A program made the translations under genes and the position numbers. The notes below the pieces were generated by a model. That model had not been told where the DNA came from and ran no database searches. It saw nothing but the letters and a program-made list of their open reading frames with translations. Of a DNA stretch of 64,000 nt, positions 35,449-44,490 are shown piece after piece. This DNA is from Caecibacteroides pullorum. GTDB taxonomy: Bacteria > Bacteroidota > Bacteroidia > Bacteroidales > Bacteroidaceae. How positions within the stretch are numbered: position 1 is the stretch's first letter; the number at the start of each line of letters is the position of its first letter. Location of the stretch: NCBI RefSeq assembly GCF_019239235.1, contig NZ_JAAZTS010000011.1:50622-114621 (forward strand), written 5' to 3'.

Positions 35449-36660
35449 TTAACGTCGTGCTTGTCTGGAGAGCAGCTTGGGCAGCTGGCGGCGGATAGCC
35501 ACCATGTTGAGCGCCGAGACAACTAGGAAGAGTGCGCCTCCTATCAGCAGTGTGGGTAGTAGGGAGCTGCCTTCGAGCTGGGGCACAAGCTTTTCGAGGA
35601 AGGGTAGGTAGGCCTGGCGCAGCAACGCCACACACCCCGTCGAGAGTAACAGCACGGCCAGGTTGAGGCTGGCCGTCAGCACACAGTAGGGCAGGGCCAC
35701 TTGCGTGGGAGCATAGCCGATGAGCAACAGGTTCTGCAACTTGTCGCGGTTCTTCTGCAGCAGCAGGAAGATGCTGAGCATCAGGATGAAGAAGGCCAGC
35801 AGGCTGATGATGCCTCCGATGGCCAATACAATGCCTGTGACGAGACGGAGGAAGTAGGTGGCACGCCCTGCGTCGAGCGAGTCGCCCTCTGTTTCGTAGC
35901 CTTTGCGGCTGAAGTATTCGTTGATGGAGGTATCCGTGGGGTTGTCCACCTCGACGATGAGGCGCGAGGGTTGCGCTTCGTGGCCGGGGGCATAGCGGTT
36001 GTTGGCCCACTCCATGAAGGCTTGGGGCACGAGGATGGTGTTCAGCCGGTTGGAAAAGCCCACAATCTGCCCCTTGAACAGTTCGGTCAGCCCGTTTCCG
36101 CTCAGGCGGATGTCCATCTGGATGAGGTTCATCAGCCCCTCGGACAGCTTGGGCAGGCTACGGCTTTGGGCGAAGCCGAAGTTGTAGAGGTTGAGGTAGT
36201 TACGGGGGATGATGATGGGGATGGTGTGGCTCTGCGGGTCGAAGTGCCAGCGCTCGAGGCTGACGTCGATGTAGGCGTCGGGCACAGATTCGAAGAACAT
36301 CTCCGTAGACAGACGGATGCCTGCCTCCTGCATGCCCAAGCCGGCCGATACGTCGAACAGCGAGGGCGTGAAGGCTCCCACGCTGCGTGTGAAGGGCTGG
36401 CTCCGCAGGTCGTCGATGGCGGCAGGGCTGAAGGTGTTGCTTCGTCCCGTCAGGTTGCCCAGCGTGCTTATCTTGCGGGTGGCGATAAGGTAGTCCTTCT
36501 TCAGGAAGCTGTTGCCCTGCGTAAAGACGGGCGCCACGTCGCGATAGAACTGGATACCAAGCAGCACGATGCTCATGCCGAAGAGGCTGGCAAGGAAGAA
36601 GCCCGCCAGCTGGGCGCCGCTGATGTGGCGGCGGAGAAGTTTCCAAACGAGTCTGTTCAT
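35449..36660 (-). CDS. FtsX/MacB-like ABC transporter permease
   Basis: A 403-aa inner-membrane protein with one N-terminal membrane segment (about 17-38), a large periplasmic domain (40-265) and three C-terminal segments (about 268-295, 320-342, 362-385). This is the topology of mechanotransmission ABC permeases (MacB, LolE, FtsX). It overlaps the stop of the ATPase gene by 4 nt. The pair would act on the cell envelope; the substrate is unknown. Last gene of the operon that starts with nupG-like or DUF4836. Confidence 0.78.
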   Translation of the reverse strand: MNRLVWKLLRRHISGAQLAGFFLASLFGMSIVLLGIQFYRDVAPVFTQGNSFLKKDYLIATRKISTLGNLTGRSNTFSPAAIDDLRSQPFTRSVGAFTPSLFDVSAGLGMQEAGIRLSTEMFFESVPDAYIDVSLERWHFDPQSHTIPIIIPRNYLNLYNFGFAQSRSLPKLSEGLMNLIQMDIRLSGNGLTELFKGQIVGFSNRLNTILVPQAFMEWANNRYAPGHEAQPSRLIVEVDNPTDTSINEYFSRKGYETEGDSLDAGRATYFLRLVTGIVLAIGGIISLLAFFILMLSIFLLLQKNRDKLQNLLLIGYAPTQVALPYCVLTASLNLAVLLLSTGCVALLRQAYLPFLEKLVPQLEGSSLLPTLLIGGALFLVVSALNMVAIRRQLPKLLSRQARR

Positions 36661-37301
36661 AGTTTCAGTACACAGTTATAGTCGGTAGGGAGGTGCTTGC
36701 CGATGGAGGTCACGATGACGCCTGCCCCCTGCCTGCCCGCCTCTTCGTGGAGCAGGGCCGACATCGTGGCGGCATTGGCCTCGTCGAGGTGGCTGACGGG
36801 TTCGTCCAACAGCAGGAAGTTCATGGGTTGGCACAGGCAGCGGATGAAGGCCACACGCTGTTGCTGGCCGAAGGAGAGCAGACCTGCCGTCTGGTCTTTC
36901 TTGTCGCCGATGCCCAGTGCGTCGAAGAGGGCGTCTATCTCCTTGCGGCTCTTGAAGCGCGTCAGGCGGTTCTTGAGCTGCACGTTCTCGAGGGCCGTCA
37001 GTTCGCCGAAGAGGCGCAGCTCCTGAAAGAGGATGCTGAGCGAGTGGCGGTGCAGGCGTGTCCAGTCGGCTTCCTTGAGCGAGCGGATGTTCTGCCCGTC
37101 GAAGCAGATGATGCCCTCGTAGTCGTTGCGGTAGCCATAGAGGTAGCTGCACAGCGACGACTTGCCTGTGCCCGATGCGGCCTCAATGAGGTAGCGCTTG
37201 CCCCGTTCGAAGACGAGGTCGCGATGCCACACGTCGGACACGATGGCATCGCGGTTTGCAAAGACCTGCGGGAGAGTGTGTTGCAGATGAATGGTTTCCA
37301 T
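36657..37301 (-). CDS. ABC transporter ATP-binding protein
   Basis: A 214-aa ATPase with Walker A AASGTGKSSL near residue 40, Q loop FQELRLFGE, signature LSFGQQQRVAF near 143 and Walker B FLLLDEPVSHLD near 165. Size and style are LolD/MacB-like. The signature has F in place of the second S of LSGGQ. It powers the overlapping permease gene and follows the DUF4836 gene by 18 bp. Confidence 0.92.
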   Translation of the reverse strand: METIHLQHTLPQVFANRDAIVSDVWHRDLVFERGKRYLIEAASGTGKSSLCSYLYGYRNDYEGIICFDGQNIRSLKEADWTRLHRHSLSILFQELRLFGELTALENVQLKNRLTRFKSRKEIDALFDALGIGDKKDQTAGLLSFGQQQRVAFIRCLCQPMNFLLLDEPVSHLDEANAATMSALLHEEAGRQGAGVIVTSIGKHLPTDYNCVLKL

Positions 37302-37318
37302 GAGCGTAGGCTCCTTAT

Positions 37319-38857
37319 TTATAGGTTGGCCAGTGTCTTCACCTGGTCTACAATCTGTTTCAGTGCGTTGGTCTCGCGGTCCTTCAGTTGCAGCACGAAG
37401 AGGCCCGTCTTGCCTTCGCTGCTCATTCTCAGGTAGGAGATGTTCTCGGCAGCGGTAACCATGGCGCGGTATTTAGGGCTGAGGAAGCCTGTGGCCAGCT
37501 TGACGATGGGCAGGGCGAAGACCGCTTCGGTATTGATGACGGTGGCAAAGCGCTGTCCCTGTACTTCCTTGGCGAAGGACGACTCGAGCAGGGAGGGCTT
37601 GCTTTCCTTGCCTGCGTTGTTGTACAGGGTTTGGTCGTTGGTCATGATGAGCTGCTTGCCGCGCATGCCCATGTACACCTTCAGGCCCTTGTCGGTGAGC
37701 ATGTAGTCGCCATTGTCCAGCTTGGTGAGGTCGTTGCCTCCCTGCTTCTTGCCGGCTTCGTACAGCTGGTTCAGCAGGTCGGCGTTGTTGGTTTCGGCAT
37801 AGGCCAGTATCGTGGGGTTGCCCTGGGCGTCTACACCAGTGATGCCCAGGGTGAAGTCGTTTTCAAACGAAGACACCAGCTGCTTCAGCAGTTCCATGTT
37901 CTCGGCAGAAAGTGATTTCTTGACTTGCGGATTTTCTTCCAGGTGGGTGTACAGCTCCTTACCGTCGAGGCCCAGGCTGAAGTAAAGCAGGGTAGACTGG
38001 GGAAAGTAGGGCGCGAAGGTATTCTGGATAGGTCGTGTGGCCTTCAGCTGCTTTTCAAGGAGTTCCAGCGCCTTGGGATCGTCCGAGGTGTAGCCCACGT
38101 TGACGGCTACCTGACCGGGTTCGAACGACAATCCACCCACGTACTTGATGTTCTGCAGGTTCATGCTGTCGGCCATTGCCATCAGCATCGGGTCTGGGTG
38201 GAGCTTGAAGAGGCTGCTCGAGGTCATCATCACGCGGATGTCGCCTTTTGTTTCCTGCATCTGGCGGAAAGCTTCCTGGCTGTTGATGCTCTGTTCAGAG
38301 CTTTGGCTCAGCAGGTTGGAGGCGTTTTGATGCATCTGTGCGATGTCGGGCGTGTCGGCCGAGGGGAGCACAAGCAGTGTGCTGGCGTTGAAGGCTACGA
38401 AGGCCTGGTCGTTGTAGCTGAAGCTGTAGCCGTCTTTTTCGGCCACGTCAGCCATCTGCGTTTCGCTCTGTGTGGCTTGCAGCATGTCTTTCAGCTTGTC
38501 GGCATTGGCCACGGCTGCGATGAATCCCTGCTGTTTCGTTTCCGACGAATGGAAGATGTAGACAGGCTGTGCGAAGTCGATGCCCGACTCCGATGGCTTC
38601 TTGAGGATGGTTTCCAAAGCCTTTTGGGCGTCGGCGCTCACACCGCTCGTCAAGGTTTGGCTCAGTTTCTGTAGGGTTTCGGCGTTTTGCGGGTCATTTA
38701 CTCCTGCCTTGACGGCCAGCGATTGCAGGTCGATGGAGACGATTTCGGTAGACTCTGCCGGGATGGCATTGGTGTACTTGACGGGCGATGAGCACGAAGC
38801 GGCCAGTACAATGGCTACTAAGCCGGCGCACAAATGATTGAACAAGCGAATTTTCAT
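37319..38857 (-). CDS. DUF4836 family lipoprotein
   Basis: A 512-aa lipoprotein, start MKIRLFNHLC at 38857 (an in-frame TTG at 38863 is less likely). Lipobox LAASC near residue 22. The mature part has the DUF4836 pattern: NAIPAESTEIVSIDLQSLA near 30, repeated moderately sized alpha/beta segments and KVYMGMRGKQLIMTNDQTL near 395, here cut to GMRGKQLIMTND. The family is Bacteroidota-specific and uncharacterised. It is followed at 18 bp by the ABC pair, so it may be its periplasmic partner. Confidence 0.82.
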   Translation of the reverse strand: MKIRLFNHLCAGLVAIVLAASCSSPVKYTNAIPAESTEIVSIDLQSLAVKAGVNDPQNAETLQKLSQTLTSGVSADAQKALETILKKPSESGIDFAQPVYIFHSSETKQQGFIAAVANADKLKDMLQATQSETQMADVAEKDGYSFSYNDQAFVAFNASTLLVLPSADTPDIAQMHQNASNLLSQSSEQSINSQEAFRQMQETKGDIRVMMTSSSLFKLHPDPMLMAMADSMNLQNIKYVGGLSFEPGQVAVNVGYTSDDPKALELLEKQLKATRPIQNTFAPYFPQSTLLYFSLGLDGKELYTHLEENPQVKKSLSAENMELLKQLVSSFENDFTLGITGVDAQGNPTILAYAETNNADLLNQLYEAGKKQGGNDLTKLDNGDYMLTDKGLKVYMGMRGKQLIMTNDQTLYNNAGKESKPSLLESSFAKEVQGQRFATVINTEAVFALPIVKLATGFLSPKYRAMVTAAENISYLRMSSEGKTGLFVLQLKDRETNALKQIVDQVKTLANL

Positions 38858-38888
38858 TTGCAAAGTAATTTAGTGGGTTGAAACTATT

Positions 38889-39593
38889 TCAATTGATTTG
38901 ATTGCAGAGGTTCAGGATGTGGCAGGCCACGAGTGCTGCCGTCTCTGTGCGCAGGCGCGAACGTCCCAGGCTGATAGGTTGGAACCCTTGTTCTACAGCC
39001 AGTTTCACCTCCTCTTCGCTGAAGTCCCCTTCAGGGCCGATAAGTACCAGCGCATCCTCGCCGCGGCGCACGATGTCTTTCAGCAGCGGTTTTTCTCCTT
39101 CGTAGCAGTGGGCGATGAATTTCTGTCCGCTGAAGGGCTGTCGGATAAACCTGTTGAAGTCCGTCATTTCGTTCAGCTTTGGCAGGCGTGCTTTGAGCGA
39201 CTGTTTGATGGCCGATACCAGTATCTTCTGGATACGCTCGGTCTTGATGACCTTTCGTTCGGAAAAGCGGCAGTTGAGAAACGTCAGTTCGTCGAAGCCT
39301 ATCTCCGTTGCTTTTTCGGCCAGCCACTCTGTGCGGTCCATATTCTTGGTTGGCGCCATGGCCAGGTGCAGGTGTCCTTGCCACAATGGTTCCTGAGGCA
39401 AGGTTTCCAGTACGTTCACCAGGCAGCGTTTGTTGGACGCTGCGCTTATTTCAGCGCGGTAGAAACATCCTTTGCCGTCGGTCAGGGTCACTTCGTCGCC
39501 TGCTTCGAGGCGGAGCACACGTACGGCGTGTGCAGCTTCTTCTTCGGGCAGTTCGGCCCGTGTCTGTATGTCGGGAGTATAAAATACGTGCAT
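38889..39593 (-). CDS. rsmE: 16S rRNA (uracil-1498-N3)-methyltransferase RsmE
   Basis: A 234-aa SPOUT methyltransferase. The N-terminal PUA-like part (residues 1-70) precedes the SPOUT knot with MAPTKNMDRTEWLAEKATEIG near 80 (core: WLAEKATEIG) and VLIGPEGDFSEEEV near 182, LGRSRLRTETAAL near 212. It adds the methyl group to U1498 of 16S rRNA. Overlaps the upstream nuclease gene by one base. Confidence 0.95.
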   Translation of the reverse strand: MHVFYTPDIQTRAELPEEEAAHAVRVLRLEAGDEVTLTDGKGCFYRAEISAASNKRCLVNVLETLPQEPLWQGHLHLAMAPTKNMDRTEWLAEKATEIGFDELTFLNCRFSERKVIKTERIQKILVSAIKQSLKARLPKLNEMTDFNRFIRQPFSGQKFIAHCYEGEKPLLKDIVRRGEDALVLIGPEGDFSEEEVKLAVEQGFQPISLGRSRLRTETAALVACHILNLCNQIN

Positions 39594-40180
39594 CAGTCCT
39601 GATGGTTTGATTCTTTAAATTGGTTTATCATGTCGCGCAGGTTGGCGGCTTTTTCGTATTCTTCTGCTTCGATGGCTTCTTTCAGAGCCTCCTCCATGCG
39701 GCTTATTGTCTCTGCCCGGTCATCTTGGCTGTTCGTCGTCCCTGATTCCGTTTCCAGTGCCTCGGCGTCCAGTTCCATTTTCTCGGCATCCAGCACATCT
39801 TCGTAGATGAGGATCGGACAGTGCAGGTGCATGGCCATGACGACGGCGTCGCTCGTGCGTGAGTCGATGCGGATGATGGAGTGGTCCGACTGCAGGTAGA
39901 GATACGAATAGAACAGCCCGTTCTCTGCCCGATATATCAGTACGCGCAGCAGGCGTACGCCCAACGCCTCGAGGGTAGAGGCAAACAGCTGGTAGGTCAG
40001 CGGGCGTGGCGAAGTAATGCCGCGTATCTCGAGCAGGATGGCTTGCGCCTCTGCCGAGCCGATGATGACAGGCAGTTTGCGCGGACCGTCCACTTCACCC
40101 AGGAGCAGGGCATAAGCTCCTGCCTGTTCCTGGCTGTAGGTGAGGCTCAGTACTTGCAGTTCTATCTTGTTTCGGCTCAT
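39593..40180 (-). CDS. Bifunctional nuclease family protein with C-terminal UVR motif
   Basis: A 195-aa protein. Residues 1-135 are the BFN/DUF151 domain (YALLLGEVDGPRKLPVIIG, RIDSRTSDAVVMAMHL). A linker leads to a UvrB/UvrC-type motif near 160-190 (ALKEAIEAEEYEKAANLRD). BFN proteins have been described as nucleases acting on DNA and RNA. It follows nupG-like by 21 bp and overlaps rsmE. Confidence 0.88.
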   Translation of the reverse strand: MSRNKIELQVLSLTYSQEQAGAYALLLGEVDGPRKLPVIIGSAEAQAILLEIRGITSPRPLTYQLFASTLEALGVRLLRVLIYRAENGLFYSYLYLQSDHSIIRIDSRTSDAVVMAMHLHCPILIYEDVLDAEKMELDAEALETESGTTNSQDDRAETISRMEEALKEAIEAEEYEKAANLRDMINQFKESNHQD

Positions 40181-40201
40181 GGCAGGTTGTTATTTCAGGC
40201 G

Positions 40202-41464
40202 TTACATCTTTTCCGGCTCGTGTTTGTATTTGAAGACGAAGGCAAACACAACGGCCACCACCAGCGCATAGGCTGCAAACGTGAACCACGCTGCTTGCCA
40301 CTGTCCCGTCTGCGGCAGTTCGCTGCTGAAGTCCACAAAGTGGTTCACCACCGCTTGTGCGCCCAGTGTTCCGATGGTAGCACCCAGTCCGTTGGTCATG
40401 ATGATGAACAGGCCCTGTGCGCTCGAGCGGATTTCCTTGTCCGTCTCACGGTCGACGAACAGCGAGCCGGATATGTTGAAGAAGTCGAAGGCCACTCCAT
40501 AGACAATCATCGAAAGCAGGAACATCCAGACGCCGCTGCCTGGATTGCCCGCGCCGAACAGGCCGAAACGCAGCACCCATGCGAACATGGCGATGAGCAT
40601 CACCCGCTTGATGCCGAAACGCTTCAGGAAGAACGGTATCAGCAGGATACAGAGTGTCTCGGATACCTGCGACAGCGAGATCAGGATATTGGCATGCTGC
40701 ACGCCGAAGGTGTCGGCATATTCAGGTATGCTGCCGAAGCTGCTGATATAGGGGTTGGCAAATCCGTTGGTGATTTGCAGTGACACGCCCAGCAGCATGG
40801 AGAAGATGAAGAAGATAGCCATTTTCTTTTGCTTGAACAGGGTGAAGGCGCGCAGGCCCAGCGCTTCGACCAGCGATTTGCTTTGTCCTCCCTTGCTCGT
40901 GGGGCAGGAGGGTAGGGTCAGGGCGTAGCACCCGTACACCAGGCCGATGATGGCGCAGGTGAAGAACTGTCCGTAGTTGTTCTGCAGGCCCAGGATGTCT
41001 ACCAGCCACATGGCGCAGATGAATCCGATGGTCCCAAAGATACGGATAGGGGGGAAATGCTTGATGGTGTCCAGCCCCGCTTTGTCCAGCGCCGTATAGG
41101 CCACGGAGTTCGAAAGAGCCAGGGTCGGCATATAGAAGGCTACGCTCAGGGCATAGAGGCCGAAGAGCGGTCCGAATTCCACGTCTTGTCCGCTTGTCAT
41201 ACCATAGTAGCCGGCGAGTCCCATGAAGATGGCTGCCATGAAGTGGCTGAAGCTCAACAGCTTTTGGGCTGGCACCCAACGGTCGGCTATGATGCCCATG
41301 ATGGCCGGCATGAAGAGTGATACGATGCCCTGCATGGCATAGAAGATGCCGATGTGTCCGGCAAGGTTGACATTGACCAGATAACTTCCCATAGAAGTCA
41401 GGTAAGAACCCCACACGGCAAACTGCAGGAAGTTCATGATGATCAAGCGAAGTTTGATGTTCAT
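40202..41464 (-). CDS. Nucleoside:H+ symporter family permease (NupG-like MFS)
   Basis: A 420-aa inner-membrane carrier with about 12 hydrophobic segments. The opening MNIKLRLIIMNFLQFAVWGSYLTSMG (core: NFLQFAVWGSYLTSMG) and AIMGIIADRWV are typical of the Nuc_H_symport family, which takes up nucleosides with protons. First gene of a probable six-gene operon, preceded by a promoter at 41519-41550. Confidence 0.9.
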   Translation of the reverse strand: MNIKLRLIIMNFLQFAVWGSYLTSMGSYLVNVNLAGHIGIFYAMQGIVSLFMPAIMGIIADRWVPAQKLLSFSHFMAAIFMGLAGYYGMTSGQDVEFGPLFGLYALSVAFYMPTLALSNSVAYTALDKAGLDTIKHFPPIRIFGTIGFICAMWLVDILGLQNNYGQFFTCAIIGLVYGCYALTLPSCPTSKGGQSKSLVEALGLRAFTLFKQKKMAIFFIFSMLLGVSLQITNGFANPYISSFGSIPEYADTFGVQHANILISLSQVSETLCILLIPFFLKRFGIKRVMLIAMFAWVLRFGLFGAGNPGSGVWMFLLSMIVYGVAFDFFNISGSLFVDRETDKEIRSSAQGLFIIMTNGLGATIGTLGAQAVVNHFVDFSSELPQTGQWQAAWFTFAAYALVVAVVFAFVFKYKHEPEKM

Positions 41465-41518
41465 AGTTTTTTTGTTTGGCGTTTAAAATTAACAGGTCGA
41501 ATAGTCGACATAACCTTG

Positions 41519-41550
41519 CAAAAATACAATGATGCCGTTAGAAAAACAAG
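41519..41550 (-). promoter_or_regulatory. Promoter of the nupG-like operon
   Basis: Reverse-strand CTTG (41547-41550), 20-bp spacer, TATTTTTG (41519-41526), 55 bp before the start codon at 41464. Confidence 0.6.
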
Positions 41551-41618
41551 CGTGCGGAAGATTTTTTATGGAGAAAGATGCGGAGAAACCGCTGCCAGAA
41601 GAGGAGGAAAGGGTATAT

Positions 41619-41690
41619 AAAAAAAAGAAGGGTATCTATCCCAGACACCCAATCTTTATTAACCTTAAATCTAATACCATGAAAAACACA
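41619..41690 (-). ncRNA. Candidate small RNA ending in an intrinsic terminator
   Basis: On the reverse strand a -7 box TATCTTTG (41694-41701) is followed by about 40 nt and then a hairpin GGGTGTCT/AGATACCC (41630-41650) with a 5-nt loop and a TTCTTTTTTTT tail down to about 41619. The unit is about 70 nt, has no coding potential and lies in the 341-bp gap 41465-41805. The -33 box is weak (GTTG at 16 bp). Downstream is the nupG-like promoter. I recall no named family with certainty. Confidence 0.5.
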
Positions 41691-41805
41691 GTGCAAAGAT
41701 ATGGGTTTTATGTTATACAACATAATAATTGAACATAAATCTGCGTTTTGTTTGCACTATTTAACGTTTCAGCTGTATTCTACCCCCTTTTTGAGGGGAT
41801 AGAAC

Positions 41806-42987
41806 TTATTCTACGTACAGTACGAGCCCTTTCAGGTACTCTCCTTCGGGGTGGTAGATGTTCACGGGATGGTCCGCCGGTTGCGTCAGCTGGTGCAGGA
41901 TGCGCACGTTGCGTCCCGACATGGCTGCTGCCGTGAAGACCGCCGTGCGGAAGTTTTCCTTGCTGACGGCTTGCGAACACGAGAAGGTGAACAGGATGCC
42001 CCCCGGCTTGATCTTCTCGAATGCCTTGACGTTCAGCTTGCGATAGCCTTGCAGAGCGTTGCGCAGGGCGTCGCGGTGCTTGGCGAAGGCAGGCGGGTCC
42101 AGGATGATCAGGTCATACTGGTCGCCCATGCGGTCGAGGTACTTGAAAGCGTCTTCGGCATAGGCGGCATGGCGTGCGTCGTCGGGGAAGTTCAGGGCGA
42201 TGTTCTTGTTCGTCAGGTCGATGGCTTTGGCCGAGCTGTCTACCGAGTGCACCAGCTTGGCCCCTCCACGCATGGCATAGACAGAGAAGCCCCCCGTGTA
42301 GCAGAACATGTTCAGCACGCTGCGTCCGCGGGCATAGCGCTCCAGCAAGGCGCGGTTCTCGCGCTGATCCACGAAGAAGCCCGTCTTCTGCCCCTTCAGC
42401 CAGTCGATGTGGAAGTTCAGCCCATACTCCGTGGCCACATTGTCGGCGCTTCCGCCTTTCAGGAAGCCGTTTTCGGGGTAGAGGTCGGCCTTGAAGGGCA
42501 GGGTGGTTTCCGATTTATAATAGATGTTGTCCACTTCGCCTTCCATCACCTCGGCCAGGGCCTCGGCGATCGTCATGCGGTCCAGGTGCATGCCGGCCGA
42601 GTGGGCCTGCATCACGGCCGTACGATTGTATACGTCGATGACCAGCCCCGGCAGGTTGTCGCCCTCGCCGTGCACCAGGCGGTAGGTGTTGTTGTCGGCC
42701 CGTCCGGCGATGCCGATGCTGCGTCGCATGTCGCGGGCCACAGTCAGGCGTCGCTTCCAGAAGTCCTTGTCGATGGTCTCGTCCTGTCGGAAGGTAAGGA
42801 CGCGTACGGCGATGCTTCCTATCTGGAAGTGGCCTTTGGCGATAAATTCTTTCTTAGAGGTATAGATCTCTACTACTTCTCCTTCTTCAGGTTCGCCGTC
42901 CAGGCGGGCAATGGCGCCCGAGAACACCCATGGGTGAAAACGCTTGAGCGATTCTTCCTTGCCCGATTTCAGATATACTTTATACAT
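41806..42987 (-). CDS. rlmI: Class I SAM-dependent rRNA methyltransferase, RlmI type
   Basis: A 393-aa enzyme, start MYKVYLKSGKEESL at 42987 (earlier in-frame start at 43023 lies in a low-complexity spacer). An N-terminal PUA domain (FHPWVFSGAIARL) is followed by a Rossmann methyltransferase with NMFCYTGGFSVYAMRGGA near residue 222, LDPPAFAKHRDAL near 285 and FSCSQAVS near 335. The family methylates C5 of a cytosine in 23S rRNA (C1962 in E. coli). Third gene after DUF5063 and the exonuclease. Confidence 0.92.
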   Translation of the reverse strand: MYKVYLKSGKEESLKRFHPWVFSGAIARLDGEPEEGEVVEIYTSKKEFIAKGHFQIGSIAVRVLTFRQDETIDKDFWKRRLTVARDMRRSIGIAGRADNNTYRLVHGEGDNLPGLVIDVYNRTAVMQAHSAGMHLDRMTIAEALAEVMEGEVDNIYYKSETTLPFKADLYPENGFLKGGSADNVATEYGLNFHIDWLKGQKTGFFVDQRENRALLERYARGRSVLNMFCYTGGFSVYAMRGGAKLVHSVDSSAKAIDLTNKNIALNFPDDARHAAYAEDAFKYLDRMGDQYDLIILDPPAFAKHRDALRNALQGYRKLNVKAFEKIKPGGILFTFSCSQAVSKENFRTAVFTAAAMSGRNVRILHQLTQPADHPVNIYHPEGEYLKGLVLYVE

Positions 42988-43061
42988 GTTTTCAAATATC
43001 AAATATGAAATATCAAATATCAAATATGAACCGTCAGCTATGAATTTTCAATTTTCAACTC

Positions 43062-43667
43062 TCAATTTTCAATTATAAAGTCCCCCGTCTGCTTCAGTTC
43101 CTCCAGCTTGTGGTAGATGTTGAGGCAAGCCCAGGCATCGGTGGCTGCATAGAGCTGTTGCGGCTGCGTCAGGTTTTCGGCTTCCCAGTTGCTCAGGCGT
43201 TGCGATTTCGATATCTTCTCGTTGAACAGGATGCCGTAGATTTTTTGCAGGCTCATGTCCTGTATGCCGAAGGGGCGCACGTATTCCTGCAGCTCCACGT
43301 AGGCTCTGGGTTCGAAGGGTGCCCGTTTGCGCAGCATCATGAAGTCGTCGTGCAGCGAAAGGCCCACTTTGGTGATGTGCGGGCTTTCCAGCAGCTTGAT
43401 GACGGGCAGGGTCAGCCCTATCAGGTTCAGTCGGAACAGGAAGCAATGGTCGTCGGTCGACACCTGCAGCAGCGCTACCTTGTGTACGTGTCCCTTGCTG
43501 AACGAAGGCCGCGTTTCGGTGTCGATGCCCAGTATCGGTTGTCTTTTCAGGTATCTTGCTGCCTTATCTGCTTCTTCCGGCGTGTCCACTATGTGTATAT
43601 TGCCGGGGAAGGCCGCTTTTGGCAGTTCGCTCAGTTCCTCTTTTCCGATGGTTCTTCTTATGATCAT
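43062..43667 (-). CDS. 3'-5' exonuclease domain protein (RNase D/WRN-like)
   Basis: A 201-aa single-domain DEDD exonuclease. Exo I is in ILGIDTETRPSF near residue 48 (DxE), exo II in THVGLSLHDDFM-like KVGLSLHDDF near 107, and exo III Y...D in YAATDAWACLNIYHKL near 174. No HRDC domain follows, so it is not full RNase D. Between DUF5063 (14 bp) and rlmI (75-bp low-complexity spacer with CAAATAT and TTTTCAA repeats). Confidence 0.9.
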   Translation of the reverse strand: MIIRRTIGKEELSELPKAAFPGNIHIVDTPEEADKAARYLKRQPILGIDTETRPSFSKGHVHKVALLQVSTDDHCFLFRLNLIGLTLPVIKLLESPHITKVGLSLHDDFMMLRKRAPFEPRAYVELQEYVRPFGIQDMSLQKIYGILFNEKISKSQRLSNWEAENLTQPQQLYAATDAWACLNIYHKLEELKQTGDFIIEN

Positions 43668-43680
43668 AGTTGCTCTTGTA

Positions 43681-44238
43681 TCAATCCTCGATATCCTCCT
43701 CTTCCTCTTCTTCTTCCTGCGTGTTGCTGTACTTCACTTCGTGGAGGGCCCGTAGTGTGTTCACCAGCTTTTGTCCCCAGTACAGGCGGAAGTTCTCCTG
43801 GCAGATGGCCAGCGAGTCGTTCATCGTCTCGTTCAGTCCCAGTTGGAAGACAAAGATAAAGTCCTTGATGTCCTGGTAGATGTCCGCCAGGTCCTCCGAG
43901 ATGTATCGGGTGATAGGCTGGTCGCTGTATTTCATGTCGCTGACGAACACGTCCAGATAGTCGTCGCGGTCGGCGAGGATGCCTGCCAGGTTCATGCGTA
44001 CGATTTCGTACGTTTCTTCGGTGACAAACGTTTCGGGTGCTTCGTCGCCTATGGTTTCGCAGGGTGGCAGCATAGACGCTTTCAGGTAGAGCAGGGGCAG
44101 CAGTTTCAGCGTGGTGTCCACGAAGTTGGTTCGTTTGCTGCCTTCGGCTTGTTCGACGAACTTGCAGAACTCTGCCGCCACGGTGACAAACTCTATCACG
44201 TTGCGGTCGAATATCACTTGGCTATCTTTCTTCTTCAT
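43681..44238 (-). CDS. DUF5063 domain protein
   Basis: A 185-aa acidic helical protein, start MKKKDSQVIFDRNVIEF at 44238. Internal features: FVTVAAEFCKFVEQ, TLLKLLPLLYLKAS-like TTLKLLPLLYLKAS, an ALHEVKY segment, and a C-terminal run of glutamates (EEEEEEEDIED). The family is uncharacterised and in Bacteroides often sits before the exonuclease and RlmI genes, as here. It is driven by the promoters in the 81-bp repeats just upstream. Confidence 0.8.
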   Translation of the reverse strand: MKKKDSQVIFDRNVIEFVTVAAEFCKFVEQAEGSKRTNFVDTTLKLLPLLYLKASMLPPCETIGDEAPETFVTEETYEIVRMNLAGILADRDDYLDVFVSDMKYSDQPITRYISEDLADIYQDIKDFIFVFQLGLNETMNDSLAICQENFRLYWGQKLVNTLRALHEVKYSNTQEEEEEEEDIED

Positions 44239-44260
44239 ACGTTTTGTAAATATATGAATG

Positions 44261-44291
44261 CAAAGATAGTGCAAACCGAGGGAAGTACAAA
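44261..44291 (-). promoter_or_regulatory. Consensus promoter, proximal copy, for DUF5063 operon
   Basis: Reverse-strand TTTG (44288-44291), 19-bp spacer, TATCTTTG (44261-44268). Start would be near 44254, leaving a 5' leader of about 16 nt. Confidence 0.8.
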
Positions 44292-44341
44292 GCGAAAACC
44301 TGGTTTTCAGCTTTTACTTCGGAGGTGCCGCCTATGTTATG

Positions 44342-44372
44342 CAAAGATAGTGCAAACCGAGGGAAGTACAAA
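44342..44372 (-). promoter_or_regulatory. Consensus promoter, distal copy
   Basis: The same TTTG (44369-44372), 19-bp spacer and TATCTTTG (44342-44349) recur 81 bp upstream in the second repeat copy. Confidence 0.75.
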
Positions 44373-44490
44373 GCGAAAACCTGGTTTTCAGCTTTTACTT
44401 CGGAGGTGCCGCCTATATTATGAAAAGATAGTGCAAACCCGTTTTTCTTGTTAATTATAACTAATAACAGTGTGATTAATTCTTGTCTTG

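Larger units (their letters stand above)
44258..44442. repeat. 81-bp tandem duplication with promoters, plus partial third copy
   Basis: Copies at 44258-44338 and 44339-44419 differ by a single base near their end; a third partial copy (44420-44442) has a damaged -7 box. Each full unit contains a palindrome GAAAACCTGGTTTTC and a reverse-strand promoter. Confidence 0.95.

Noticed and set aside
41529..41732. 67-residue plus-strand frame near the candidate small RNA
   Set aside because: Low-complexity lysine-rich product covering the terminator and promoter elements of the minus strand.
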